A stretch of DNA of 60,075 nucleotides from Paenibacillus anaericanus (GTDB taxonomy: Bacteria; Bacillota; Bacilli; Paenibacillales; Paenibacillaceae). The translations under genes and the position numbers were made by a program. Positions 26,107 through 35,070 of the stretch are shown here, piece by piece (the stretch's first letter is position 1; each line of letters opens with the position of its first letter). The notes below the pieces were generated by a model. That model did no database searches. It was not told the origin of the DNA and saw only the letters and a program-made list of their open reading frames with translations. The stretch covers positions 96,231-156,305 of the forward strand of contig NZ_RZNY01000015.1 in assembly GCF_003994475.1 (NCBI RefSeq), in the 5' to 3' direction.

Positions 26107-27093
26107 ATGAATCAAGAAAAAGTGACAGAGTTGGAAAAGAAAATAAACAATGATTATAGCAATATTGCAGGCATGGTTGTACTAAAAGACGGTAAAACAC
26201 TATATGAAAATTACTTTAATGAATGCACTGCTACTAACCGAATCCATGTTTATTCAGTAACAAAAAGTATTATTTCCATATTGATTGGGATTGCCATGGA
26301 CAATGGGCACATCAAAAGTATGAACCAGAGAGTATTGGATTTTTTCCCGGATTACACCGTTAAAAGAAGAGAAAAAACAATACAGAATGTTACACTTAAG
26401 AATTTGCTGACAATGACAGCTCCGTATAAATATAAGTTTACACCCTACATAAAGTATTTCACGAGTGATGACTGGGTAAAATTTACGCTTGATTTATTAG
26501 GAGGTAGGGGGCAGATAGGGAAATTTAGATACACTCCCCTCATAGGACCAGATATTTTATCGGGCATTCTTGTAAAAGCAACTGGGCAATCTGTGTTTGA
26601 TTTCGCAACAGAAAATTTATTCTCGCCACTGGGAATTACTGTTGAGAGTAATGTGTTTTTTCATAGTAAAGAGGAACAACTCGCATTTAATAAAGCTAAA
26701 AATATCAGTGGCTGGGTTGCTGACAGGGCTGGAGTAAATACAGGAGGATGGGGCCTTACTCTCTCTCCTACAGATATGGCAAAAGTAGGTCAATTATACT
26801 TAGATGGCGGAATGTGGAACGGAAAACAAATTGTATCGACAAGATGGATAGACGAGAGTACAAAGGAACATAGCCGATGGGAAAAACTCAATCTGTCATA
26901 TGGATATTTATGGTGGATTGGTAATGATAAAGAGCATGGCTATGCAGCTATGGGAGATGGAGGAAATATTATTTATGTCAATACAAAGAAAAAAATGGTA
27001 GTTTCTATTGCTTCTCTTTTTAATCCACGTGCTAAAGATAGAATAGAATTTATCAAAGAAAATATTGAGCCAATATTTGAGAATTGTGAATAG
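26107..27093 (+). CDS. class C beta-lactamase-like serine hydrolase
   Basis: This 328-residue protein has the SxxK active-site motif in YSVTKSIISILIG (Ser about 51, Lys 54), the YxN-region RYTPLIGPDILSGIL, and GYLWWIGNDKEHGYAAMGDGGN in place of the usual KTG. It belongs to the broad beta-lactamase/esterase/D-Ala-D-Ala peptidase group. No signal peptide is seen, so it is probably cytoplasmic and not a true beta-lactamase. AAAGGAG precedes the ATG, and a terminator follows. Confidence 0.9.
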   Translation: MNQEKVTELEKKINNDYSNIAGMVVLKDGKTLYENYFNECTATNRIHVYSVTKSIISILIGIAMDNGHIKSMNQRVLDFFPDYTVKRREKTIQNVTLKNLLTMTAPYKYKFTPYIKYFTSDDWVKFTLDLLGGRGQIGKFRYTPLIGPDILSGILVKATGQSVFDFATENLFSPLGITVESNVFFHSKEEQLAFNKAKNISGWVADRAGVNTGGWGLTLSPTDMAKVGQLYLDGGMWNGKQIVSTRWIDESTKEHSRWEKLNLSYGYLWWIGNDKEHGYAAMGDGGNIIYVNTKKKMVVSIASLFNPRAKDRIEFIKENIEPIFENCE

Positions 27094-27110
27094 CGAGAAA
27101 ATAGCGAGCA

Positions 27111-27152
27111 TCAAATAGCCCACATCTTGGTGAACAGGTGTGGGCTATTTGA
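27111..27152. terminator. hairpin terminator
   Basis: TCAAATAGCCCACA and TGTGGGCTATTTGA form a 14-bp stem between the convergent serine hydrolase and HAD remnant. Confidence 0.88.
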
Positions 27153-27155
27153 CGC

Positions 27156-27460
27156 TTACCTTTCGAAACTGCTAACAATTCGCTCCAATATTATGGCTAC
27201 TCCATCTTTATCATTCGTTTCCGTGGTTTCAGATGCTATTTCTTTCAATTCCTTTATTGCATTTCCCATTGCGATTGAATACCCACATGATTGAAACAAT
27301 CCTAAATCATTAAAGTCATCTCCAAAACAAAGAACATCTTTCATGTCAACACATTCTTTTGTCTTATGGCCTGAATTGCATTCAAATTTCTAAGCGATAT
27401 TTTTTTACTTGAATTTAAGAGTGTTCCGTCTAAATCCAAGATAATTGCTTTAGGTTTCAT
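27156..27460 (-). pseudogene. HAD phosphatase with internal deletion
   Basis: The 5' part (from ATG 27460) reads MKPKAIILDLDGTLLNSSKK, the DxDGT motif of Cof-type HAD phosphatases. It runs about 37 codons to a TGA. The 3' part (from 27344, in another frame) reads VLCFGDDFNDLGLFQSCGYS with IAMGNAIKELKE, the C-terminal Asp motif of the same family. About 150-180 middle residues are missing. The remnant cannot fold as an active enzyme. Confidence 0.8.
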
Positions 27461-27475
27461 ACTTCCCCCCGAAAG

Positions 27476-27886
27476 CTAATCTAATTTCCCCAAAAAAAAC
27501 GCAGTATAATATATATCTTTAATTTTGACGGCTACTACTGTATCTTTGTCTACATCTTGAATGGAATATATTTTTGTTCCTTCTATTAAGTCTATTTTGG
27601 TGTTGAATAATTTAGCTTGACCGTTTTCCTTAACATCGTCTAAAATTTCTTTTATTTCTCCAACTTCTTTTTCTATTTTCTCGACAGGTGTTACGTTACC
27701 TTCAATAGAGTAAATTCTACCCTCGAATGCAAATTGTGATAATAAATCATTATTAGCGTTAATCCCTGTCGTCTCCGGTTCTGTCGTTGTCGTAGAACAA
27801 GAAACTATAGTTATCAGAAAAATAATTCCCAAAATGAAGTTAAATCCCCTCACATTGTTTCTCCCTTTATTAATCATTCCATTCAA
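27476..27886 (-). CDS. small lipoprotein of unknown function
   Basis: This 136-residue protein begins at TTG 27886, eight bases after GAGGAGG. A hydrophobic stretch FILGIIFLITIVSC ends in a lipobox-like Cys, then a Thr/Glu-rich linker, a helix EKIEKEVGEIKEILDDV and a strand-rich end. It lies 20 bases downstream of the murG-like gene in a tight run of genes. Confidence 0.65.
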   Translation of the reverse strand: MNGMINKGRNNVRGFNFILGIIFLITIVSCSTTTTEPETTGINANNDLLSQFAFEGRIYSIEGNVTPVEKIEKEVGEIKEILDDVKENGQAKLFNTKIDLIEGTKIYSIQDVDKDTVVAVKIKDIYYTAFFLGKLD

Positions 27887-27905
27887 ATTGTGAACCTCCT
27901 CAACC

Positions 27906-28976
27906 CTACATAGAAATAGTCGTAATTAGCTCAACTACTTTGTTAATAGCATTGTTATTTCCACTCTGTTCCATTTTCTCAATAATTTCAAATCTCTTCT
28001 CAAATACATTATGAATGGCTTCCTTAAATGCATCATCATCCATGTCTTCTTCAAGCAAAATTTCACAGTAACCCGAGGTCTTAAACGATTGAGCATTCAA
28101 TACTTGATCTCCCCTACTGACTTCTTTAGAAAGAGGTATTAATAACATAGGCTTCTTTAGCGATAGAAACTCAAATATAGAGTTTGATCCCGCTCGTGAA
28201 ATAACAATGTCTGTCATGGCTAAAATATCGACCAAATCACTATGTACGTATTCAAATTGTTTATATTCGCGATAGATATTATATGAATTGTCTATTTGTC
28301 CCTTACCACATATATGAACAATCTGAAATTTATTGATTAAATGATGCAAATTTCTTCGAAGTATCTCGTTCATTCGTTGTGATCCCAGACTTCCACCCAT
28401 ACAGACAATAACCGGTTTATTTTTTGAAAAATTACACAGGTTTAGTCCTTTGCTCGTACTACCATGCATAAGCTCTTCTCGGATAATTGCTCCAACATAT
28501 AATACCTTGTCACTGTTTATATGTTCCTTTGTTTCTGGAAAAGTTACGCATATCTTCGAGGCAAAAGGAATAGAAATCTTGTTAGCTAACCCGGGGGTGA
28601 TATCTGATTCATGAATAATAATCGGTACACGGTTCAACCATGCTCCTAAAACTACAGGGACCGAAACAAAACCACCTTTTGAAAAAACTACATCTGGCTT
28701 CATTTTTCTTATACATTGGTAGGCTTGAAAAACTCCCTTTATAACACGAAAAGGATCCTTTACGTTTTCCCAGTCAAGATACCGTCTTAACTTCCCAGTT
28801 GAAATACTAGTGTACTCCACATTAGCAAGTTTCTTAACCAATTCTGCTTCAATGCCTTGTGTTGAACCCATGTATTTAACATCCCAGCCCATATTAACAA
28901 GCTTAGGAATCAAAGCTATATTAACAGTCACATGACCTGCAGAACCCCCACCGGTAAATAATATTCGCTTCGCCAT
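27906..28976 (-). CDS. murG: MurG-type UDP-GlcNAc transferase
   Basis: This 356-residue GT28-family protein begins [22 protein letters not shown], then [51 protein letters not shown] and [24 protein letters not shown]. Those are MurG signatures for transfer of GlcNAc to lipid I in peptidoglycan synthesis. The start GGGSAGHV differs from housekeeping GGTGGH, and no mur/fts genes adjoin, so it is probably a second, accessory MurG. GAGGTG before 28976 sets the start. Confidence 0.9.
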   Translation of the reverse strand: MAKRILFTGGGSAGHVTVNIALIPKLVNMGWDVKYMGSTQGIEAELVKKLANVEYTSISTGKLRRYLDWENVKDPFRVIKGVFQAYQCIRKMKPDVVFSKGGFVSVPVVLGAWLNRVPIIIHESDITPGLANKISIPFASKICVTFPETKEHINSDKVLYVGAIIREELMHGSTSKGLNLCNFSKNKPVIVCMGGSLGSQRMNEILRRNLHHLINKFQIVHICGKGQIDNSYNIYREYKQFEYVHSDLVDILAMTDIVISRAGSNSIFEFLSLKKPMLLIPLSKEVSRGDQVLNAQSFKTSGYCEILLEEDMDDDAFKEAIHNVFEKRFEIIEKMEQSGNNNAINKVVELITTISM

Positions 28977-29015
28977 CACAATCACCTCACTAATTATCCA
29001 GCGTCTCGATTCCAC

Positions 29016-29537
29016 TTATTCAAGTATTTCTACATCAAACTTCTCAATCCAGTTTAGTGTTTTTCCAAACCTCTTTTCTTTATGAATATAATAAATATGT
29101 GGATCTTTTATCTCTTGAAAATCATCAAACTTTCTTAAAGTAAATTTCATCTTATATATTCCTTTATTACTTGGGATGGAAAAACCGTTAAGGTCATAAT
29201 TCAGTTGCTTAAAAGTAAAATTATTCAATAGCAGTTCATGACTTTCACTGTCATCTCCAACTGAAGAAGGTGAATATAAGTTGTCTTCTTCAATAAAAGA
29301 GATATTACCTAGACCAGATACTAATGGATACACAAAATTCGAATAATTATCATCTGCTTTGCGATTCACTTGCATCTCGATTATAAATAGATCGTCGTCC
29401 AATTTCTGAATTGTACTTTCTATTACTAGATCAGTTGGCTTTATTTCCGGTGAAAGATTCTTATAAAATCGAATAATTCCAGCAGCAACGAGAACTATGA
29501 ACAAAATAATTATTAATGCGATTCTCCGCTTCATCAA
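29016..29537 (-). CDS. membrane-anchored protein of unknown function
   Basis: This 173-residue protein has a KRR start and a hydrophobic segment (about residues 5-24), then an extracytoplasmic strand-rich domain with many acidic residues. GGAGG is seven bases before TTG 29537 and ten before ATG 29534. It lies 39 bases upstream of the murG-like gene and may belong to the same envelope-related operon. Confidence 0.62.
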   Translation of the reverse strand: MMKRRIALIIILFIVLVAAGIIRFYKNLSPEIKPTDLVIESTIQKLDDDLFIIEMQVNRKADDNYSNFVYPLVSGLGNISFIEEDNLYSPSSVGDDSESHELLLNNFTFKQLNYDLNGFSIPSNKGIYKMKFTLRKFDDFQEIKDPHIYYIHKEKRFGKTLNWIEKFDVEILE

Positions 29538-29555
29538 TGGACCACCTCCATTGCA

Positions 29556-30023
29556 TTATATCTTCTTAAACTTTTTAAATATTTCATCCAAAAAATGATC
29601 TCCATCTACTAACCAATATCGTTCCTGTTCTGGTACTTCATCAAAAAAATCTTTATATTCACCAATCCAACCTACTGGAACGTAATTCTCAAATGACATA
29701 GGTTCTGGAAAGAAGGAATAAAAGACTCTATCATCAAAATTCACATAAATAGTGGGTATAAACTCAAGTACTTCATCAGTACTCATAAACGCATCTTCAA
29801 GCTCTACAAGTAACTTCCTTAAATCACTTGTTGATACCTTTAAATCAATTATCTTATCTAGAAAGGTCTCTGCAGTTGTTACATCCAATACGGTAATACC
29901 AAACCTATCTTCCATTTCAGTATTTAGAAACCAATATTCTCTTTCAGTAATATACCAACTCCATGTTTTTTGAAATAATACGCCTACAATTAACGTTTGC
30001 GCATATTCTGGCATAAGCTTCAT
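29556..30023 (-). CDS. acidic protein of unknown function
   Basis: This 155-residue soluble protein has YAQTLIVGVLFQKTWSWYITEREYWFLN at the start and VYSFFPEP-like VFYSFFPEPMSFENYVPVGWIGEYKDF near the end, rich in aromatic and acidic residues. The style recalls SMI1/SUKH-like or polymorphic-toxin immunity proteins, but no motif proves it. First gene of the run leading into murG. Confidence 0.55.
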   Translation of the reverse strand: MKLMPEYAQTLIVGVLFQKTWSWYITEREYWFLNTEMEDRFGITVLDVTTAETFLDKIIDLKVSTSDLRKLLVELEDAFMSTDEVLEFIPTIYVNFDDRVFYSFFPEPMSFENYVPVGWIGEYKDFFDEVPEQERYWLVDGDHFLDEIFKKFKKI

Positions 30024-30126
30024 AATGTTTCTCCATTTTAAGTGAATTATTTTAGTTCCTTGCGGATGCCATCTTCGTTCTAGCTTATACTTATTTTCTT
30101 GCTTTAATTTTTATTTCAGACCGAAT

Positions 30127-30581
30127 TCACTTCCATTTATTTAATATATATATTTCTTCATTGTCTGAGTCATGTGTTCCTATTATTTCTTCACATCCAG
30201 TCAATATATATTCAGTCCTATCTCCTTCGCCATCTCCAGAGATTTCTCTTGTTTCAATCTTCTTACATTGAGTTTTATACTTTCCTTTAGCTTTTCCACC
30301 ATGTTTATCTCTTGAACTATCGTAGGTATATTTAATTACGCCATTTTTGTAAACTACATCATTTAGAATTGGATCTCCCTCAATTGTATAACTAGTTATT
30401 CTAATCTTACTTTCCGATCATTTTTTATGTCTTCTATGAACTTATCCATCTTTTCAAAGTTAATTTCTCCTGGAGGACCCGTAATTATATCACCGTTTTT
30501 CTTTGCTTCCTCAGATGAATAAGAGTTATTACATCCCGTCAGGATTAAAGTAAAAAGTAATAAGGCATATATAAACTTCAC
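30127..30581 (-). pseudogene. DUF4362 lipoprotein, frameshifted
   Basis: The first part (from 30581) is a lipoprotein start, LTGCNNS, then INFEKMDKFIEDIKNDRKVR and a stop at 30396. Shifted by five bases, the next frame continues ITSYTIEGDPILNDVVYKNG to a stop at 30127. The join KVR-ITSYTIEGDP is the conserved core of DUF4362 proteins, so one gene has been split by a small insertion near 30400. The C-terminal extension YILTGCEEIIG is intact. Confidence 0.78.
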
Positions 30582-30686
30582 AGTGACCCCCCCATTTCGA
30601 TTTTCAGTAATTTCACCTAACTTATGTAATCACGAACTCTCACTGGCTTAAGGCGCGTTAGTGCCAGGTCCGCAGCATATACTTCA

Positions 30687-31030
30687 TTAATATTCTCCAT
30701 TGTACTCAACAAAACTAGTTTCTTTAATTCGTGTAATATGATACGGCATATATATATTTGTTGATCGGGTAGCTAAACCTTCAATATACTGAATCGCTGC
30801 CTCGACCATCTCATCCGACCTAAAAACTACTTCATCTAAGTAACCACTGAGCAATGCCGCATCACCTTTGAATTTAAGAAACAAATAACAAAACCAGGAT
30901 CAACAACGACTAAATTTACAATCTCATTTTCTGTTTGTTCTCTTGAACCATCATAAAACCTGACTACAATATCTTGATCTTTATAAAATACATCCACATC
31001 ACATGAAAAGTTCTTAAATTCAAATTTCAT
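30687..31030 (-). pseudogene. hypothetical gene split by a frameshift
   Basis: From ATG 31030 the frame reads KFEFKNFSCDVDVFYKDQD to VVVDPGFVIC, then should continue FLKFKGDAALLSGYLDEVVF in the next frame, which runs to a stop at 30687. Both halves overlap by about 40 bases around 30840-30885 and each lacks an RBS-supported internal start. Joined, they give about 115 residues of no recognised family. Confidence 0.5.
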
Positions 31031-31069
31031 TACATGTACCAACTCCAGCTTCTATAGGCAATCTTATTT

Positions 31070-31441
31070 TTATTTCCGCCAAAAAGTTGAACAGTCCGCC
31101 TTGTCCAAAATATTAAATTCGATCATTTTCTCAAGTAACGAGAAATCAACTGGACGATCCCACTTGATACGAACCAACTCCTTAGTGTGATCATATCCAG
31201 CCTGCACAATTTCATCAGAAAAATGATTAATCCCTGCCTTTTCAGGGGCAACAGCCAAGTGCTGTTTGGCTACGCTAAAGCCAATGATAAATGTATCGTG
31301 ATCGGTAAACATAGGTTGATTCCACGCTATTTTTGGCATTAAATGCGGGAATTTCTTAGTTATCCAAGCCAAAACTTCTTCCGTTCTAGCCCGATGTTGC
31401 GGGTTATCGATACGTGCTAAATATTCTGCAAAAACTTCCAT
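31070..31441 (-). CDS. DUF1801/YdhG-like protein
   Basis: This 123-residue protein has [54 protein letters not shown] and [23 protein letters not shown], the standard DUF1801 pattern, whose B. subtilis member YdhG/FrA-type is an iron chaperone. GGAGG-type sequence precedes the ATG. Role here is unproven. Confidence 0.85.
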   Translation of the reverse strand: MEVFAEYLARIDNPQHRARTEEVLAWITKKFPHLMPKIAWNQPMFTDHDTFIIGFSVAKQHLAVAPEKAGINHFSDEIVQAGYDHTKELVRIKWDRPVDFSLLEKMIEFNILDKADCSTFWRK

Positions 31442-31464
31442 ATGGATCCCCTCCTAAAATAACT

Positions 31465-31839
31465 TTAAACCATAAAACACCATCTAACGCCGAATTTATC
31501 AATAAACTGAACTAGACATGGACTATAAAATGTTGGACCTATTGGAGTAATCGTCTTACTTCCATCATTCATAACTTGATATGCCTTTCTTAAAACATCA
31601 TCATTCTCAAATATGGCGACTATCTCCATAGTAGTATCTGCCGATGATTCTCTAGTGCCTCCGAAGTCGCTAAGCATTAATCTAGTTCCAAGAACGTGCA
31701 TTTCTGCATGAATAACAATTTTCTCCGGTTCCCTTTGAGTGTCAAACATAATTGAATCTGTTTCCGTGTTAAATGCCGTTTTGTAAAGTTCTATAGCTTC
31801 ACAACAAGTACCATTCAAATATAACTGTGGTACTATCAT
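31465..31839 (-). CDS. PhnB-like VOC protein
   Basis: This 124-residue protein reads VPQLYLNGTCCEAIELYKTAF at the start and PTFYSPCLVQFIDKFGVRWCFM at the end, the PhnB/3-demethylubiquinone-methyltransferase-like branch of the glyoxalase fold. Members of this branch often lack known metals and function. It is 24 bases upstream of the DUF1801 gene. Confidence 0.85.
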   Translation of the reverse strand: MIVPQLYLNGTCCEAIELYKTAFNTETDSIMFDTQREPEKIVIHAEMHVLGTRLMLSDFGGTRESSADTTMEIVAIFENDDVLRKAYQVMNDGSKTITPIGPTFYSPCLVQFIDKFGVRWCFMV

Positions 31840-31881
31840 AAGTCTCTCCCCTTATATAAGGATTTATGAGTCAGTGATCAT

Positions 31882-32355
31882 TCATTCCCAAGATGTGTAA
31901 TCCTCTAATAAAAAGTCCCCTTCTATTTCAAGGATCGTCTTTGGTTTACTGTCGTCATAATAACTAATATCTATCGTTGTTCCACTCCATTGAAGAAAAA
32001 AGACCCCATTACCTCTATACTCCAATTTTATTAAGTTTTCATTTACATCTTGATGCTCAAAATAATACAATCTAGCATCCAGGTCTCTATTTTCTTCGTT
32101 ATATCCTTGCGAGAGTTCAAATGTTCTAATCCCAAATTCTTTGAGTATTAACTTATCTAGATAAACTGTAATTTCAGCATTTGGATTCCTTGCGAAGTTA
32201 GCAGTATCATCAACTGACATAATGGCTTGAGAGTCTGTCTCAGTTTCAAACCACATCATTATTGCTTCATCAGCTCTACGAACAACATAAGCCCTTGATT
32301 CTAATAGTTTAAACTTCTCAATTCCATTAAAACGTTTAAGGATCATAGTACCCAT
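31882..32355 (-). CDS. protein of unknown function
   Basis: This 157-residue soluble protein is strand-rich: ILKRFNGIEKFKLLESRAYVV, RNPNAEITVYLDKLIL and NGVFFLQWSGTTIDISYYDD. No motif is recognised. It is a single-gene unit without repeats next to it. Confidence 0.55.
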   Translation of the reverse strand: MGTMILKRFNGIEKFKLLESRAYVVRRADEAIMMWFETETDSQAIMSVDDTANFARNPNAEITVYLDKLILKEFGIRTFELSQGYNEENRDLDARLYYFEHQDVNENLIKLEYRGNGVFFLQWSGTTIDISYYDDSKPKTILEIEGDFLLEDYTSWE

Positions 32356-32381
32356 AATATATTCTCCTTACGAGCCAGTTC

Positions 32382-32608
32382 TTAACTCTTCAAAAATTCA
32401 TCAAAATATTTATAAAACTCTTCTTTGTTTCCTAAATGAACATTGTGGTCGGGATGTGACATTTCATGGCCAAGGCAATTTGGGATTAGCGATTGCATCT
32501 TGGTGAAATCTTCATCTGATATTGCTTCGTTGCCTTTTGCTCTGATTAACAGAAACATGTCAATGCTTTTCAACTTAACAACGTTTCTGTAGATTTTTGT
32601 TTTTCCAT
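32382..32608 (-). pseudogene. small conserved protein, frameshifted in a poly-A run
   Basis: AAGGGGGAG precedes ATG 32608, which opens ATG-GAA-AAA-CAA but reaches a stop after 12 codons. One extra A in the run would join it to KIYRNVVKLKSIDMFLLIR and the 63-residue frame that ends at 32382 (IPNCLGHEMSHPDHNVHLG, YKYFDEFLKS). The C-terminal part looks conserved, so a one-base loss or a sequencing error in the homopolymer is likely. Confidence 0.55.
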
Positions 32609-32619
32609 ATTACTCCCCC

Positions 32620-33231
32620 TTATTTACTTTTTATATATATGTAATCGATAAACCCTTGCCGTATCCATTCGCCTTCGAACTTTCTTTCTAGTACTCTATC
32701 TTCTTTGTATATTAATTGCATATCATCAAACATAGAATCTGCTTCAAGATAATCATAATAAGAGTGTATTACTAATTCATCATCTTCCATTTGTTCATAT
32801 TGATGTTCTCCTAAATCAACTCCGTCTCCAACTCGAAAATCCTTAAGGGTTAAGAAATTAACAAATAGTAATCCATTAGGTTTTAGAACTCGTTTCATTT
32901 CATTTATTGACTCTTTCACATCTGATTTTCTCATATGAAAAATGGAGTTATACGAGTACACAAAACTCGTTGACTCATCTCTCATTGGCAAGTGTCTCAT
33001 GTCGCCTTGTAGGATGTTTAAATTTTGTCCTCTTGTTTGTCCAAACTGATCGGCCTTCTTAAGTTGTTCGTTATTCATTTCTATTCCGCATGTAGAATAT
33101 CCATAATCTGCAAACAAACTTAATGGAGGCGAATCTCCGCCAGCCCCACAATCTAATATTGTCTTTTCCATGCCACTCTCATTACATAAGGCCAAAAATC
33201 TGTACAATGGTATTTGCTTAAACAGCTCCAC
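32620..33231 (-). CDS. class I SAM-dependent methyltransferase
   Basis: This 203-residue protein has ILDCGAGGDSPPLSLFADYG (SAM-binding motif I), CGIEMNNEQLKKA, ILQGDMRHLPMRDESTSFVYSYNSIFHM and VLKPNGLLFVNFL, the Methyltransf_11/25 pattern. The start is GTG 33231, about 11 bases after AAGGAG. Acceptor unknown. Confidence 0.87.
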   Translation of the reverse strand: MELFKQIPLYRFLALCNESGMEKTILDCGAGGDSPPLSLFADYGYSTCGIEMNNEQLKKADQFGQTRGQNLNILQGDMRHLPMRDESTSFVYSYNSIFHMRKSDVKESINEMKRVLKPNGLLFVNFLTLKDFRVGDGVDLGEHQYEQMEDDELVIHSYYDYLEADSMFDDMQLIYKEDRVLERKFEGEWIRQGFIDYIYIKSK

Positions 33232-33299
33232 AGTTATTCCATCTCCTTGAATATAGTTTTTTATAATGACGCGGATTTCTAATGTTGGCTCTTCTTCAA

Positions 33300-34190
33300 T
33301 TATACATACTCAATCTTAAGTTCTTGTACAAATATTGCTGTTCCTGAAATAAAAATATCTATATCTTCTTCGCTTCGTATTGCTTTTACATGTACTCTTC
33401 CATCTCTTCCAATTTCCTGGCCTTGCTCTACAATAAACTCTACAGAATTTAAGTTTTGATTTAAATACAATAAATAATAAGCACCCATTACACCTGATGC
33501 CGTCCCTGTTACTGGATCTTCAATTGTACCTGAGTAAGGTGAGGAAAAATGTCTTGCATGCATCAACGCTCTATTATCATAAGTCTCAAAACAAATCGGA
33601 TGTATGGATGATCTGACATTCTCGGCAAGTACATCTGGGAACTGTTGATTATTAGGTATCATATGATTAAAGCTGCTCAATTTTTTGATTGGGACCAGTA
33701 AAGTCCAAGTGCCAGTACTTCCATAAACGATAGGCTTGTCTAAATCCAACTCTTCTTTCACAAGTCCTATTGACTTGGCTAGCTTATCTATATCCCCATT
33801 AAAAGATGTAAATTGAGGCCTGTCTTGTTTCATCTCTATTGATAGTTGGTCATTCATCTGATCAAATTTGATTGGTAGTATACCTACATTCGTTTCAATC
33901 TGAATAAGATTTCTATCCTCGAACATCCCATTGGACTTTAGACAATATAATGACCCTATGGTTGCGTGTCCACAGAGATTTATCTCATGTCCTGGAGTAA
34001 AATATTTCAATCTTAGATCAGCCTTCTCTGAATTCAACACGAACACAGTCTCATTAAAGCCGACTTTAAAAGCTATATTTTGCATTTCATCCTCAGTTAA
34101 GAAGTCAGCATTCAACACAATACCAATGGGATTTCCTTTATTCGGAACACTAGAAAAAGCATCATAATGCAGGACATTTACACTATTCAT
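33300..34190 (-). CDS. PhzF family isomerase-like protein
   Basis: This 296-residue protein has VLHYDAFSSVPNKGNPIGIVL, FNETVFVLNSEKADLRLKYFTPGHEINLCGHATIGS and a C-terminal EDPVTGTASGVMGAYYL, the two-lobed PhzF/diaminopimelate-epimerase fold with its catalytic Glu (FNET-E). GAGGATCAAG before ATG 34190 fixes the start. PhzF itself acts in phenazine synthesis; most relatives have unknown substrates. Confidence 0.92.
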   Translation of the reverse strand: MNSVNVLHYDAFSSVPNKGNPIGIVLNADFLTEDEMQNIAFKVGFNETVFVLNSEKADLRLKYFTPGHEINLCGHATIGSLYCLKSNGMFEDRNLIQIETNVGILPIKFDQMNDQLSIEMKQDRPQFTSFNGDIDKLAKSIGLVKEELDLDKPIVYGSTGTWTLLVPIKKLSSFNHMIPNNQQFPDVLAENVRSSIHPICFETYDNRALMHARHFSSPYSGTIEDPVTGTASGVMGAYYLLYLNQNLNSVEFIVEQGQEIGRDGRVHVKAIRSEEDIDIFISGTAIFVQELKIEYV

Positions 34191-34275
34191 CTTGATCCTC
34201 ACTTTTCATATGTATATTGACTCGGATTGACTACCACAGATAATATTTTCTCCAATGATTCGATCCAACTACAGC

Positions 34276-35070
34276 TCACACCCAGATGATCGAATTACCC
34301 GTCTGAAGGGACGCCTCAAACAGCTCTCTTAATACTACTGTTGAATGCAGATCTGAGCATTTAAGCTCCCTTGTAACGACTTGCATAGAGTTTGGATAGT
34401 AGAGTTCCTCGACTCCCCAGATCTTTTTACTCAATGGGTGGGTTGACTTGTGAAGGCTTCCCGTCTCAGAATCGCAAAACCACACTAGCCGGCCTACTCG
34501 ACTATCTTTCTCCAAACAGACCACTTCCTGCGTGAATGCCATTGATCGAAATAGCTCTAGGTTGTCCTGGTTTACGATACGGAATCCATTGTCATTTAAC
34601 CGATAAGTAAATTCCATTCCAGAAGAGTAGAACCACCTGTCATCGCCGGGCAGAGCCCTAGCATATTCTTCCTGTGACTTAGATTCCAGAAGAAATACTC
34701 CCTGGAGTTCGCTTACCCTGGATTCCAGAATATCCAATTCTTTCAGAGCCTTATTCGCCTGGCTCGCGGATAAGGTATTCCCCCATATCGAATTTAATAG
34801 CGGAAAATTTTCTTGTCCCAGTCGCTCCATCGCTCCAAAAAAGAAGTTCCCTCCAGCGATATTGGCGACCCGATTATAGTAGTATCTAAAATTCTCATGC
34901 TCACAAGCATGTTCACGCCATTTCAAAAAAAGATGGTACGTTCCGTCATCGGCAGAGTCCGATAAATCGATCCCCTCGTCGGTCCATTCCAGCAAGCTGA
35001 TATCAAAAGGAGGAGGCTTAACTTTTCCCTCTTTCACGCAATTACAATTCACATATGCATCTAGCCCCAT
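34276..35070 (-). CDS. conserved protein of unknown function
   Basis: This 264-residue protein begins MGLDAYVNCNCVKEGKVKPPP, continues WREHACEHENFRYYYNRVANIAGGNFFFGAMERLG and ends in a strand-rich domain. This resembles a family of bacterial proteins of unknown role that start MGLD(A/V)Y. Its base composition looks richer in GC than nearby genes, so it may have a different origin. Confidence 0.62.
   Translation of the reverse strand: MGLDAYVNCNCVKEGKVKPPPFDISLLEWTDEGIDLSDSADDGTYHLFLKWREHACEHENFRYYYNRVANIAGGNFFFGAMERLGQENFPLLNSIWGNTLSASQANKALKELDILESRVSELQGVFLLESKSQEEYARALPGDDRWFYSSGMEFTYRLNDNGFRIVNQDNLELFRSMAFTQEVVCLEKDSRVGRLVWFCDSETGSLHKSTHPLSKKIWGVEELYYPNSMQVVTRELKCSDLHSTVVLRELFEASLQTGNSIIWV

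Noticed and set aside
25768..26115. A 115-codon minus-strand frame
   Set aside because: It runs across the repeat tail and the AT-rich leader of the serine hydrolase gene, has no RBS and shows no protein motif.
26107..27093. True antibiotic-hydrolysing beta-lactamase
   Set aside because: There is no signal peptide, and the KTG-type motif is replaced, so only the broad serine-hydrolase family is supported.
30640..30670. GGCGCGTTAGTGCCAG as a possible classical attC core
   Set aside because: GCGTTAG resembles known attC ends, but there is no matching partner arm at a suitable distance, so it is most likely chance.
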